38,286 bases of DNA from assembly GCF_947654275.1 (NCBI RefSeq), contig NZ_CANTJS010000025.1, forward strand, positions 1 to 38,286, in the 5' to 3' direction. Positions 1 through 7,880 of the stretch are shown here, piece after piece; the first letter of the stretch is position 1; the number at the start of each line of letters is the position of its first letter. The notes under the pieces were generated by a model, which worked only from the letters and a program-made list of their open reading frames with translations, searched no databases and was not told where the DNA came from. The position numbers and the translations under genes are program-made. This DNA is from an uncultured Oscillibacter sp. GTDB taxonomy: Bacteria; Bacillota; Clostridia; Oscillospirales; Oscillospiraceae.

Positions 1-118
1 TACAAGCCGGAATCGGGGGCTCCACCTCTAAACTCAGAGTGGAGAGTTGAGAGTGAAGAGTTGAGAGTGAAGAGTGGAGATACAAGCCGGGACCGGCCGC
101 TCCACCTCTGAGAAGCTC
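1..118. repeat. Direct repeat of about 30 bp flanking a purine-rich tandem repeat
   Basis: Positions 1-30 and 81-110 are near copies: both begin TACAAGCCGG and end GGCTCCACCTCT or CGCTCCACCTCT, with a period of 80 bp. Between them lies a purine-rich stretch in which the 14-mer GAGTTGAGAGTGAA occurs twice in tandem (44-57 and 58-71) with a third partial copy. TCCACCTCT at 21-29 can also pair with AGAGTGGA just after it. No coding frame is suggested. The element may begin upstream of the window. Confidence 0.7.
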
Positions 119-131
119 AGGAATTAGGGAA

Positions 132-440
132 ATGTTGAAAAAAGCCTATGTCCGTGTTCTTAACATTTTGTTTTGGGGACAGCAGGCGGCGGCCTTATGC
201 GCCGTGGCGGTCTTCTTCATCACGATGCTTTCTCCGGGAAAGACCGCTCCGCTGCTTGAAGACGTGTTTCTGAGTGTGGTCTGCATCGTTCTGGTATCCG
301 CCCCGCTCTTTTGGATCGCCGCTTTGCTGCGGCTGTTTCGCGGGCCGGGGCTCTCCGCAGAAAAGCACGCGGCTTCCGCCGGTGCGCCGCCGGTCGTTTT
401 GATCCTTGTGTGGGTCTGGTATTTGGCAAATTACTGCTGA
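132..440 (+). CDS. Small integral membrane protein, unknown function
   Basis: I do not recognise this 102-residue protein. It has about three hydrophobic segments: residues 11-33, 44-66 (FLSVVCIVLVSAPLFWIAAL region) and 86-100, joined by short polar loops with an Arg/Lys-bearing loop near 67-78. No catalytic motif is visible. An AGGA at 119-122 lies 9 nt before the ATG, which supports the start. The stop is 18 nt upstream of the nrdG start on the same strand, so the two may be co-transcribed. The opposite strand also carries open frames here, but these lack plausible ribosome binding sites and are taken as shadows. Confidence 0.6.
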   Translation: MLKKAYVRVLNILFWGQQAAALCAVAVFFITMLSPGKTAPLLEDVFLSVVCIVLVSAPLFWIAALLRLFRGPGLSAEKHAASAGAPPVVLILVWVWYLANYC

Positions 441-458
441 ACAGGAATGGAGTGCGCT

Positions 459-995
459 ATGTATTACGGTGAAATCAAAGACTGCGACATTGCCAATGGC
501 GAAGGCGTCCGGGTGACCCTCTTCGTCTCCGGCTGCACCAACCACTGTGAGCAGTGCTTCCAGCCCCAGACCTGGGCCTTTGACTACGGGCAGCCCTTTA
601 CCCGGGAGACCGAGGACCGCATTTTGAAGCTGCTGGCCCCGGACTACATCAACGGCCTGACCCTGCTGGGAGGCGAGCCCTTCGAGCCGGAGAACCAGCG
701 GGCGCTGCTGCCCTTCCTCCGGCGGGTGCGGGCGGCGTACCCGGGGAACAGCAAAAATATCTGGGCCTACAGCGGCTTTACCTATGAAGAGCTTCTGAGC
801 CCGGAGAGCCATGCCCACTGCGAGGCCACGGAAGCGCTGCTGAGTCTGGTGGACGTGCTGGTGGACGGGCGCTTTGTGGAGGCGCTGAAGGACATTTCCC
901 TGCGGTTCCGGGGCAGCTCCAACCAGCGTCTTCTGGACCTGAACGCCAGCCGGAAAGCCGGAGCCCTGGTCTGCCTGCCGGACCGGAAGCGGTGA
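459..995 (+). CDS. nrdG: Anaerobic ribonucleoside-triphosphate reductase activating protein
   Basis: This is the radical SAM enzyme that installs the glycyl radical on the class III ribonucleotide reductase NrdD under anaerobic conditions. The 178-residue product is a normal length. The [4Fe-4S] motif CX3CX2C is at Cys26, Cys30 and Cys33 (GCTNHCEQC), and the N-terminus with GEGVRVTLFVSGC is typical of NrdG. An in-frame ATG exists at 447, but GGAG at 449-452 sits 6 nt before the ATG at 459, which I therefore use. No nrdD is visible in the window; it would be expected upstream or elsewhere. The presence of the gene implies anaerobic growth. Confidence 0.93.
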   Translation: MYYGEIKDCDIANGEGVRVTLFVSGCTNHCEQCFQPQTWAFDYGQPFTRETEDRILKLLAPDYINGLTLLGGEPFEPENQRALLPFLRRVRAAYPGNSKNIWAYSGFTYEELLSPESHAHCEATEALLSLVDVLVDGRFVEALKDISLRFRGSSNQRLLDLNASRKAGALVCLPDRKR

Positions 996-1240
996 GAACC
1001 TGCATTCATGGCCGGGGAATGCTGGATGGGCGGAAATTTTTCCTGTCAGACAAGGAGATCTTTCGCGCCCGTGGCAATCCTGACAGATTGCCAGGAAAAC
1101 CGACGCGGTATGGCCGGAAAAAAGGCGTTCAGGCAGCGTTCAGCGGTTGTGAATACAGATTCTAAATTACAAGCACGGGGACCTGTCCACAGGTCCCCGG
1201 TATTACGAGGCGCTCACCCGGAGCGCATGGAGGAAACAGT
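996..1240. other. Intergenic region with two inverted repeats
   Basis: No gene is supported here. Two inverted repeats stand out. TGGCAAT (1072-1078) pairs with ATTGCCA (1087-1093) across CCTGACAG. CGGGGACCTG (1176-1185) pairs perfectly with CAGGTCCCCG (1190-1199) across a 4-nt TCCA loop. The second lacks a T-run, so it is not a canonical terminator. It lies about 40 nt before the XRE gene and could be an operator or a 5'-UTR structure. Confidence 0.5.
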
Positions 1241-1711
1241 ATGGTGACCATGGCACAGCGCATCGAGGCCCTGCGCACGGAAAAGGGCCTCAGCCGCCCC
1301 GCCCTGTCCGCCGCCCTGGGGCTCCCCCGGACGGCGGTGGAAAAATTCGAGACCGGGCGGCAGACCCCCTCCCAGGACCAGCAGAAGAAGCTGGCGGACT
1401 ATTTCGGCGTCTCCATTCTCTATCTCCGGGGGGAGCAGGACGACCCCACCCAGACGGACAACTGGCTCAACGGCGGCGACCTGCCCAGAGACGAGCCCGC
1501 CCCGGCGGTCCGCCCGGCTCCGCAGGCATCTCAAAAAAGCCGGCCCGCCGCCGTGCAGGAGGACGGGGCGGTCTTCGGCGCGCTGCTGAAAAGCCCCGCC
1601 TTTCAGGCCCTGATCCGCTCCGCCGTGACGGAGGTCCTCCGGTCCCCGGAGGGACAGGAGCTGCTGTCCAGGGCGGTCCGGCGGGAGCTGGACCGGCGCT
1701 GGAACGAGTAA
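1241..1711 (+). CDS. XRE-family helix-turn-helix regulator
   Basis: This 156-residue protein has a Cro/C1-type HTH at about residues 5-62: AQRIEALRTEKGLSRPAL, then LGLPRTAVEKFETGRQTP and a LADYFGVSILYLRG ending that is classic for the family. Residues 70-110 form a Pro/Ala-rich linker. The last 45 residues (FGALLKSPAFQALIRSAVTE onward) are a probable helical oligomerisation or effector region. GGAGG at 1229-1233 is 7 nt from the ATG, so the start is secure. The gene stands alone and converges with the large minus-strand locus, ending at a shared terminator. Its target is unknown. Confidence 0.85.
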   Translation: MVTMAQRIEALRTEKGLSRPALSAALGLPRTAVEKFETGRQTPSQDQQKKLADYFGVSILYLRGEQDDPTQTDNWLNGGDLPRDEPAPAVRPAPQASQKSRPAAVQEDGAVFGALLKSPAFQALIRSAVTEVLRSPEGQELLSRAVRRELDRRWNE

Positions 1712-1721
1712 CCCTACAATC

Positions 1722-1763
1722 AAACCAGGCTGCCGAAAACAGATTCGGCAGCCTGGTTTTTTT
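1722..1763 (+). terminator. Strong rho-independent terminator
   Basis: AAACCAGGCTGCCGAA (1722-1737) and its exact complement at 1744-1759 form a 16-bp stem with a 6-nt loop, followed by a run of T to 1763. It ends the XRE gene. Read on the minus strand the stem is followed by only TTTGATT, so it may also weakly end the minus-strand locus that stops at 1846. Confidence 0.93.
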
Positions 1764-1845
1764 GATTCGGTTTTTTGTTTCGCGCCATGTCAGGCACGGC
1801 GGTCCGGAACCGCCTCCGGGAAACGAGGGGCCTGTCCGGAGCGGT

Positions 1846-2445
1846 TCAGCTCCTCGACATCCAGGCCATCCAGGCCATGAACAGGAACAACAGCACCATG
1901 ATGAGCACGCCGCCCCGGCGCTTATCGTTGCGCTCTTCATCCCTGGCCTCCACCAGCAGGGAGACGGCGCAATAAATCATCAGAGGCGCGCAAAGGACCG
2001 CGCCGCTGCTCCCCAGCAGGAAACCCGCCGCCTGGATGGCAGCAATGGCCAAAAGGGCCAGCACATTCTGGAAAATCCCATAGGCCGCCGAGTAGCGGCC
2101 CTCTCCGTTAATCTGCCGGGAAACCTCGGCATTGAAGGAGATCATCCCCTCCGGCTCCCTGTCGGGGGGAATCAGCAGAGGGAACGGCAGCAGGGGATTG
2201 GAGAGGATTTCCTCGATGACGGCGGGGGTCAGGCCCTCTTGATGAAAGGCGCTCCGGTTCCGCATCCCCAGGCCGAAGACATGGAGCACACGGCGGGTCA
2301 GGACGGTCCTGGACAGCTTCCGTTCCACGCCGGCGGGAAACACCTGGGCGCCGATCTGCTCCTGTGTGCAGCCGTTGATGGTATACAGCGTCAGGACTTT
2401 GCGGGTCTGCCGCTTGCTGACGCGGATAAAATTATTCCAGGCCAT
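1846..2445 (-). CDS. Membrane protein, last gene of the FtsK-ATPase locus
   Basis: This 199-residue protein is unrecognised. Residues 1-115 are soluble and contain a short alpha-helical opening (NNFIRVSKRQTRKVLTLY). The C-terminal half is hydrophobic, with about three membrane segments: roughly 128-146 (FQNVLALLAIAAIQAAGFLL), 150-166 and 180-196 (GVLIMVLLFLFMAW). A longer frame starts at 2487, but GGAGGAGG lies about 8 nt before the ATG at 2445 and I use that. The start overlaps the end of the preceding gene by 14 nt, showing translational coupling. It is the promoter-distal gene of the seven-gene locus. A tandem pair of small multi-pass proteins at an operon end suggests membrane subunits of one complex (inference). 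Confidence 0.68.
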   Translation of the reverse strand: MAWNNFIRVSKRQTRKVLTLYTINGCTQEQIGAQVFPAGVERKLSRTVLTRRVLHVFGLGMRNRSAFHQEGLTPAVIEEILSNPLLPFPLLIPPDREPEGMISFNAEVSRQINGEGRYSAAYGIFQNVLALLAIAAIQAAGFLLGSSGAVLCAPLMIYCAVSLLVEARDEERNDKRRGGVLIMVLLFLFMAWMAWMSRS

Positions 2446-2908
2446 AGACACTCGCCTCCTCCAGCTTCCGGATATACCGGTAGACATCCCGGTTCTTCCG
2501 CAGATAAAAACAGGCGGCTATATAGGGCGCCAGCGCCGCCAGAATCACCACCACCCACGTCAGAAAGCAGGCAAGGCCGTACATCACATCGTTCGACAGC
2601 AGAATGTACCAGACTATTCCCAGAAACAGCGCATACATCGCGGCGGAAAGCGACAGGCGGACGCGGCGGCTGAATACCCCCCTGGTCACCAGGCGGGTGG
2701 GCATCAGAACCCTGCGCAGGGCCTTTAACAGCCACCCCCGCGTATGCTTGAATATCCGAATCTCCCGATAGGCGGCCACCGCCTCACTGCTTACGCCGGC
2801 GTCCGCTCCGGACAGCACTCTTTGAATCATCTGCGCCGGCAGAATGCTTTCCAGCCGGGCCATATCATTCCGAATCAGACCGATCTGGGCTGCCAGTTCC
2901 GTAGACAT
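2432..2908 (-). CDS. Small two-TM membrane protein of the FtsK-ATPase locus
   Basis: This 158-residue protein is of unknown family. Residues 1-80 are soluble and helical (MSTELAAQIGLIRNDMARLE) and rich in basic residues towards 60-82 (KALRRVLMPTRLVTRGVFSRR). Two membrane segments follow at about 87-105 (SLSAAMYALFLGIVWYILL) and 110-132 (GLACFLTWVVVILAALAPYI). A short basic tail (LRKNRDVYRYIRKLEEAS) follows. AAGGAG stands 8 nt before the ATG. It lies 21 nt after the repeat-bearing coiled-coil gene and overlaps the next gene. Both small membrane proteins end in or carry strongly basic cytoplasmic-looking segments, but I see no sequence similarity between them. Confidence 0.7.
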   Translation of the reverse strand: MSTELAAQIGLIRNDMARLESILPAQMIQRVLSGADAGVSSEAVAAYREIRIFKHTRGWLLKALRRVLMPTRLVTRGVFSRRVRLSLSAAMYALFLGIVWYILLSNDVMYGLACFLTWVVVILAALAPYIAACFYLRKNRDVYRYIRKLEEASVYGLE

Positions 2909-2929
2909 GAATCATTCTCCTTTCCTCTT

Positions 2930-5158
2930 TCAGCTGGTGGATTCTTCTTCCAGGTATTCCAGCAAATCAATATTCGCGTTCAGACTCCCTGGCCCACATG
3001 CCTTGTTAAACCAGGCTTGGGTATACGCCTCAACCTGGCTCTGTATCCGATTGACAAACGCCTGGTCGATGAACGCGTCCTGAAGCGCCAGCCTGTTCAG
3101 CGCCAGGAACAGGCTGTAATAATTCCGAAACTCGTTTGCCTCTTCCCATTTCCCCGGACGCACGGTGCTTACAATACCGTCCTGGCCTTTTTCCTCTGGG
3201 GGCCATGTACTGTAAAGGAAGCAAAGGGAGCCGATAAAGCAGGCTTCGATCTTCCGCTGGGCAGTTTCTGAAAGCGGATGGGCTTCCTTATCAGGCAGGT
3301 CCCGTAGAAGACGGACCAGCGGAAAATACTGAAATCTCCCGATTTCCGAGTTGTCCTCTTTCAGGCCAAAGCTCCTTACTTCCAGCATATTTTTAACATG
3401 AGTGATGAAGTATTTTTTCCGTTCCAGTTCCTCACGCTTCATACTCCGCCAGGCCACACGTTCCAGCTCTTTTACACGCCACGCTTTCAATTTCTCCGGA
3501 GGAATCATCTTCTTAATTAACTTCGGCAGGAGCATACTGGTAAGCGTCGTTCCCGCCTGCGCTTCAAAGGCGCGGTTCTTTACAAATTCGAGTTCGTTCC
3601 GGGACTGCAGATACAGCCCCCCCAAAACAATTCTCCCCTGTAAGCCCGCGGTAAGCGTCGCCAACGCAACCGCTCCGGTGGCAATATTGTTCCATCTTTC
3701 GAGCCTTTTGTCACGCTTGTCAAGGATTGCTTCCTGATACATGTATTCCTCATCCAGCTGCGTCCGCGCAAAGGAACAGATTTCCCGCAGATTATTGTGC
3801 AGAGCCGTCAGGTCCGAAGGGCCGGAGTATTCCGGCTGCTGCTTCGGGAGGGATTCCTCCATCCTTTTGAACTCTTCCTCTATACGCTTCCCAACCGCCA
3901 GAAAGCTGTCTACCTGCAGTCTCATCTCTTCCTCGGTCTGGCTCTGTTCAAGGGCCTCTTTGATGGAATTCTCGCAGCCTGCGTAAAAATGGGGATACTG
4001 TTCTTTCACCTCATCCGCCTTTTTTTGCACCCACTCCTCAATATCCGCCGGCTGCTTTGGGGGAGCAGAGTCCGGATGCACGGAAGATTTGGACGGGGGG
4101 GTTTCCCTCTCCGCCGGAGTTTTTTTCCTCTCCGCCGAAGGTTCTTCCGTCTCCGCCGAAGGTTCTTCCGTCTCCACCGGAGGTTCTTCTGTCTCCACCG
4201 GAGGTTCTTCTGTCTCCGCCGGAGGTTCTTCCGTCTCCACCGGAGGTTCTTCCGTCTCCGTCGGGGTTTCTTCTGTCTCCACCGGAGGTTCTTCCGTCTC
4301 CGCTGGGGTTTCTTCTGTCTCCACCGGAGGTTCTTCCGTCTCCGCCGGAGATTCTTCCGTCTCCGCCGGGGTTTCTTCTGTCTCCGACGGGGTTTCTTCC
4401 GTCTCCGACAGGACTTCTTCGGTCTTCACCGGGGCGACGGCAGGGCCTTGTCCAGCAGGGCCCGCAAACGCCGGAGCGTTCCCCGCCGCCGGGGCGGCCT
4501 CCGCCCCTGACTGCCGTCCGCCATTCACAGCGGCGCCTTCCGCCGCCGCCTGGGCCCGCCGGTTCGCCGCCTCCAGTTTGTCCTCAAATTCCCTCCGGCT
4601 GCGCTCCATCTGCTCCGCGGCGGTCTCCGCCAGCCGGACGGCAAGCTGCAGATAGGTCCTGCTGACATAATCCTCCGCGATTTGCAGAATCAGATTCCGC
4701 TCTTCGCCGGCGGCGCTTTGATAGGCGGAGGCCAGCTGCCGGACCTCCTGGGCATACCTCTGAAACTGCCCACTGACGCCGTCATAGTCCCCGCTGGAAA
4801 CCTTGACGCTGACGGCAGGAAGCTCTCGGAAGGCCTCCAGCGGGAACGCCCTGAATTCCTCTTGCAGGCGTTCCTCCAGAATCCGGCTCCATTGGCGGCA
4901 CTCTGTCAGCACCGCGTCCCGGCCGTCCGCCAGCTCCAGGAACCGCGTCATGGGAGAATCCCCCTCATTGGAGGGAAGCCCGTTCAAGCCCTCCAGCAGT
5001 CCCACAACCTGATTCTTCAGGGGCTCATACTGGATGGCGGTCAACTGCTCCAGCAGTGTGCCGGTCAGCTGCTGCCGGGCCGCTGCCATATGCTCCAGGC
5101 AGACCGTCAGCTCTTTTTGGAAGCCTTCTCTGGCTTGCTCAGAAAACTCCATTTCCAT
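2930..5158 (-). CDS. Helical protein with 13 acidic-proline heptad repeats, FtsK-ATPase locus
   Basis: This 742-residue protein of unknown family has three parts. Residues 1-210 are alpha-helical, coiled-coil-prone and soluble (helices around 130-205, ending in REFEDKLEAANRRAQAAAEG). Residues 211-370 are a low-complexity linker dominated by heptads of the form ETEEPPV (252-342, 13 copies, then two degenerate ones). Residues 371-742 are again helical, opening with ADIEEWVQKKADEVKEQYPH. They contain a glycine/alanine-rich hydrophobic stretch at about 492-516 (ATGAVALATLTAGLQGRIVL) that could be a membrane or packing helix. No signal peptide or enzyme motif is seen. It follows the ATPase gene by 37 nt. 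An AAAGGGTG about 10 nt upstream supports the start. It could be a scaffold or a substrate of the ATPase (inference). Confidence 0.72.
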   Translation of the reverse strand: MEMEFSEQAREGFQKELTVCLEHMAAARQQLTGTLLEQLTAIQYEPLKNQVVGLLEGLNGLPSNEGDSPMTRFLELADGRDAVLTECRQWSRILEERLQEEFRAFPLEAFRELPAVSVKVSSGDYDGVSGQFQRYAQEVRQLASAYQSAAGEERNLILQIAEDYVSRTYLQLAVRLAETAAEQMERSRREFEDKLEAANRRAQAAAEGAAVNGGRQSGAEAAPAAGNAPAFAGPAGQGPAVAPVKTEEVLSETEETPSETEETPAETEESPAETEEPPVETEETPAETEEPPVETEETPTETEEPPVETEEPPAETEEPPVETEEPPVETEEPSAETEEPSAERKKTPAERETPPSKSSVHPDSAPPKQPADIEEWVQKKADEVKEQYPHFYAGCENSIKEALEQSQTEEEMRLQVDSFLAVGKRIEEEFKRMEESLPKQQPEYSGPSDLTALHNNLREICSFARTQLDEEYMYQEAILDKRDKRLERWNNIATGAVALATLTAGLQGRIVLGGLYLQSRNELEFVKNRAFEAQAGTTLTSMLLPKLIKKMIPPEKLKAWRVKELERVAWRSMKREELERKKYFITHVKNMLEVRSFGLKEDNSEIGRFQYFPLVRLLRDLPDKEAHPLSETAQRKIEACFIGSLCFLYSTWPPEEKGQDGIVSTVRPGKWEEANEFRNYYSLFLALNRLALQDAFIDQAFVNRIQSQVEAYTQAWFNKACGPGSLNANIDLLEYLEEESTS
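4091..4405 (-). repeat. 21-bp in-frame tandem repeat encoding ETEE-P heptads
   Basis: Thirteen perfect-length 21-bp units (4133-4405) encode residues 252-342 as ETEE followed by TP, SP, PP or PS and then A, V, S or T. Two degenerate units (ERKKTPA and ERETPPS, 4091-4132) follow. On the plus strand the unit reads roughly TTCTTCCGTCTCCACCGGAGG. Third-position changes vary among the units, so the array is not a very recent expansion, but copy number could still vary between strains. The encoded segment is acidic, proline-rich and presumably extended. Confidence 0.92.
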
Positions 5159-5195
5159 AACGATTGTTCACCCTTTTCTCTCAGTCATCTCAAAT

Positions 5196-7793
5196 TCAAA
5201 AGAAATCCAGCGCAGATTTCTGGGGACTTTCCGTCTTCCGGAGCCGCGGGGCGGGGCTGCGTTCCGCCGTCTCCGGAGGCGGGAGCTCCATTTCCCGAAT
5301 TTCCTCCTCTCCCTTCCCATCCTCCTCGTAGAGGTCCTGAACCCCGCTCAGGTCCAGGGCGTCCGCCGAGGGCTGGGCCGGGAGCCAGCGGAACTTTTTG
5401 AAAGAGCGCTCCACATTCTTGCTGTGGATGCGGCAGTCCACCACAATGGACCCGGGGGCCTTGTTGGTGTAGCGCATACGGCAGTAGGTATAATCTTTTT
5501 CCCGGTTTCCGCAGACGAAGAAGTAGTTGAAGCCGCCCCGGAGCAGGGGATTCCCGGCCTCCGACGTGAAGTAGAGAAACAGCGTCTGGCACGCGGTTGC
5601 CTGGGGGATCAGCTCCTCCTGGAAAACGCGGATATCCCGGCGGGGAGAAGCGGCGCTGAGCAGGTCGCTCATGGTGGTATTGCTCATCATGACGGCCCAC
5701 AGGGGAAGCTGGTCCTGAATGGGAGTCCCCGCCCGGCAGGCGGCATAGTGCCGCAGCAGCGTCAGGAAAAGCTCCAGGCCCTCCTGAACCCGGGCAAGCA
5801 GGGCAGGGTCAGGCGGCGGAGGGGGCGGCGGGGAGGCCGGGGTCTCAGGGGCGGCGGCAGGCCTGCGGAAATTGGGTATGGCGCTTCGGGCCGCAAGTCC
5901 CGGAGAGACCGGGGCGGAGAACCCCGGCTGGCCGGACGCCGGAGGCAAATCCTCCGGGCCGGCCTTCCGCCGGGCGATGAAGCCCTCCAGGTCCTCCTCC
6001 GGCAGGTTCTTCAGCTCCTTGAGCAGGTTGTCCCGCAGAACGCGGAGGCCGGACACATCATACAGGGCAATCTGCCGGTCCCGCTCCCGCGCCTGGCAGT
6101 TCTCCAGGGACTGGAGCAGCTCCAGGGAAGCCCGCTCAAAACAGACCTCCGCCGGAAGCAGGGGCCCGGACAGGTAACGGAACAGCACCTTCCGCACCAG
6201 AAGCTCCCGAATCAGGCCGGGCAGGCCGGCCTCGTCCAGCATCCTGGGCTTCAGTCCCGCCGCCAGGAGAAAGGGATCGCTTTGAATGGGATAATAGCTG
6301 GCCAGCACCGGGTCAAAGGAGACATAATCCAGCTCCAGCCCTCCCGGCTGGTGAAGCCGGGGAGAGGAGGCCAGATTATCCGCCATCAGCTTTTGCAGGT
6401 AGACCAGGTCCCCGGGGTCCGGGGCGATGACCATGATGTTCTGCCCCCGCCCCCGCTCCACACAGATGTTCTCCAGGTCCACCCTGGCGGTGGAATAGAG
6501 CACCGTGCTGCCCAGCGCGAAGGCGTCCAGGTATTTCCCCCGTTCCCGCGTCTTCCCCTCCCGGGCGGGCCGGATCTTGGGCAGGACCCGGTTCTCAAAC
6601 AGGGAAATGTCAAACTGCAGGTCCTCCTGATAGTACTTCTGCGTCTGGGCCCGCAGGAATCCCGACTGCCGGGCCATCTGGCGGACAAATGTCAAATGCC
6701 CCTGCAGATACTGGTCTTCCAGTGCCGCCGCAGACTCCCGCCCGGTCTTCACCTGGTCCACAAAGGGGACCCGGAAACGCTGGTTCCGGCTCTCGTCGCC
6801 GCCGGCGCTGTTGACCAGAACCCAGCCCTTGTCCAGCTCCGCCGCGGCGGAATTGCCCAGAATCTCCGAGGACACCGGCGCGTCGCAGGGCAGGGCCATC
6901 CGGAGCTTGAAATTCCCCAGCAGGCCCCCGACGCCGGTGCCCGTCATCTCCTGGCTGGCGAAGAGCAGATGGAAGCCCGTGGCGCGGCCCAGGCGGGTGA
7001 TGGAGCTGATGAGACGGAGAATATCGTCCCGCTCCCGGCCCGCCGCGTTCAGAAACAGCTGCTGAAACTCGTCCACCACCACCAGGACCCGGGGCAGCAG
7101 CAGCGTAGGGTTTTCTCTCCGGAAATCCGAGAGCTTTTTGCAGCCGATGGCGGTGAAAAAGTTCTGCCGCATCTGCATGACCCGTTCCAGGGTCTCCAGC
7201 ATGGAGATGATATAACGGACCTCGCCGGTGGCGGCGCAGGCCTTTACGTGGGCCGCCTCCTGCCCCTTTGACATGAACGCGCCGAACTCAACCTTTTTCA
7301 TATCCACCATGTAAAGGCTCAGCTCCCAAGGGGCGTATTCGTCCATCAGCGTCACCAGCAGATTGTTCAGCAGCACGGATTTGCCTGAGCCCGTCCGGCC
7401 CACAATCAGGCCGTGGACGGCGTCGTCTCCCAGGGTAACGGCCGCCGGGCGGTCCGGCCGGCCGTCCAGCTGGCCCGGGCGAAGGTTCAGCCCGTTGATG
7501 CTCTTGTGCCGCCAGTAGTAGGGGCCGCCCTGCCACTTGACGGGGGGAAGATCGGCCTCCTGAATCAGCTGGCGGAAGATGTCTCTGGACTTGGGGTGAT
7601 CGTCGCTGTAGTCGACAATCCGCTCCTGTTGGGCGGTCTTCCGATACAGCAGATCGTCCGCCTCCGGGCACAGATACAGCTCCCGGTCGGCGGAGGTATA
7701 GATGACCTCGTCCCAGGCGGGACCGGTCTCCTCGTTTTCGTGGTAGGTCAGCAGGCACCTGCGGAAATCCTCATGCCATAAAATCCCATCCAT
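5196..7793 (-). CDS. FtsK/SpoIIIE-type ATPase without membrane anchor
   Basis: This 865-residue protein is a hexameric-motor-type P-loop ATPase of the FtsK/SpoIIIE/EssC superfamily. The first motor domain spans about residues 95-350, with Walker A GRTGSGKS at 132-139, Walker B LVVVDEF at 237-243 and the family signature TRLGRATGFHLLFASQ at 266-281. A second, apparently degenerate motor-like region starts near 430: RGQNIMVIAPDPGDLV (449-464) sits where a P-loop would be but has no GKS/T. It resumes at 695-805 after a linker with seven consecutive prolines (655-661). Unlike FtsK, SpoIIIE or EssC there is no TM segment, FHA domain or gamma winged helix, so it must be recruited by partners, probably the membrane proteins of this locus. 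GGAGG lies 8 nt before the ATG. Substrate (protein or DNA) cannot be told from sequence. Confidence 0.88.
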   Translation of the reverse strand: MDGILWHEDFRRCLLTYHENEETGPAWDEVIYTSADRELYLCPEADDLLYRKTAQQERIVDYSDDHPKSRDIFRQLIQEADLPPVKWQGGPYYWRHKSINGLNLRPGQLDGRPDRPAAVTLGDDAVHGLIVGRTGSGKSVLLNNLLVTLMDEYAPWELSLYMVDMKKVEFGAFMSKGQEAAHVKACAATGEVRYIISMLETLERVMQMRQNFFTAIGCKKLSDFRRENPTLLLPRVLVVVDEFQQLFLNAAGRERDDILRLISSITRLGRATGFHLLFASQEMTGTGVGGLLGNFKLRMALPCDAPVSSEILGNSAAAELDKGWVLVNSAGGDESRNQRFRVPFVDQVKTGRESAAALEDQYLQGHLTFVRQMARQSGFLRAQTQKYYQEDLQFDISLFENRVLPKIRPAREGKTRERGKYLDAFALGSTVLYSTARVDLENICVERGRGQNIMVIAPDPGDLVYLQKLMADNLASSPRLHQPGGLELDYVSFDPVLASYYPIQSDPFLLAAGLKPRMLDEAGLPGLIRELLVRKVLFRYLSGPLLPAEVCFERASLELLQSLENCQARERDRQIALYDVSGLRVLRDNLLKELKNLPEEDLEGFIARRKAGPEDLPPASGQPGFSAPVSPGLAARSAIPNFRRPAAAPETPASPPPPPPPDPALLARVQEGLELFLTLLRHYAACRAGTPIQDQLPLWAVMMSNTTMSDLLSAASPRRDIRVFQEELIPQATACQTLFLYFTSEAGNPLLRGGFNYFFVCGNREKDYTYCRMRYTNKAPGSIVVDCRIHSKNVERSFKKFRWLPAQPSADALDLSGVQDLYEEDGKGEEEIREMELPPPETAERSPAPRLRKTESPQKSALDFF

Positions 7794-7820
7794 ATCCCAT
7801 GCCTCCTCTTATAAAACCGC

Positions 7821-7861
7821 ATTCCGCCCCGCGCGCCCACAATGGGGTGGCGGGGCGGAAT
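7821..7861 (-). promoter_or_regulatory. Strong intercistronic hairpin inside the FtsK-ATPase locus
   Basis: ATTCCGCCCCGC (7821-7832) pairs perfectly over 12 bp with GCGGGGCGGAAT (7850-7861) across a 17-nt loop. It occupies the 87-nt gap between the 241-residue protein and the ATPase, the widest gap in the locus. On the transcribed strand a TTTT follows after GCGG. It therefore looks like a leaky terminator or an mRNA-stabilising stem that would set the upstream genes to a higher level than the ATPase. Confidence 0.75.
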
Positions 7862-7880
7862 CCCGTAACTCTGTCTTATC

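Noticed and set aside
1008..1247. 79-codon frame between nrdG and the XRE gene
   Set aside because: No ribosome binding site, no recognisable domain, and it overlaps hairpins and the XRE ribosome binding site.
4057..4665. Pro/Ser-rich and Val/Ser-rich plus-strand frames over the heptad repeat
   Set aside because: Any in-frame 21-bp repeat leaves all frames open. The minus-strand frame belongs to a long protein with non-repeat domains on both sides.
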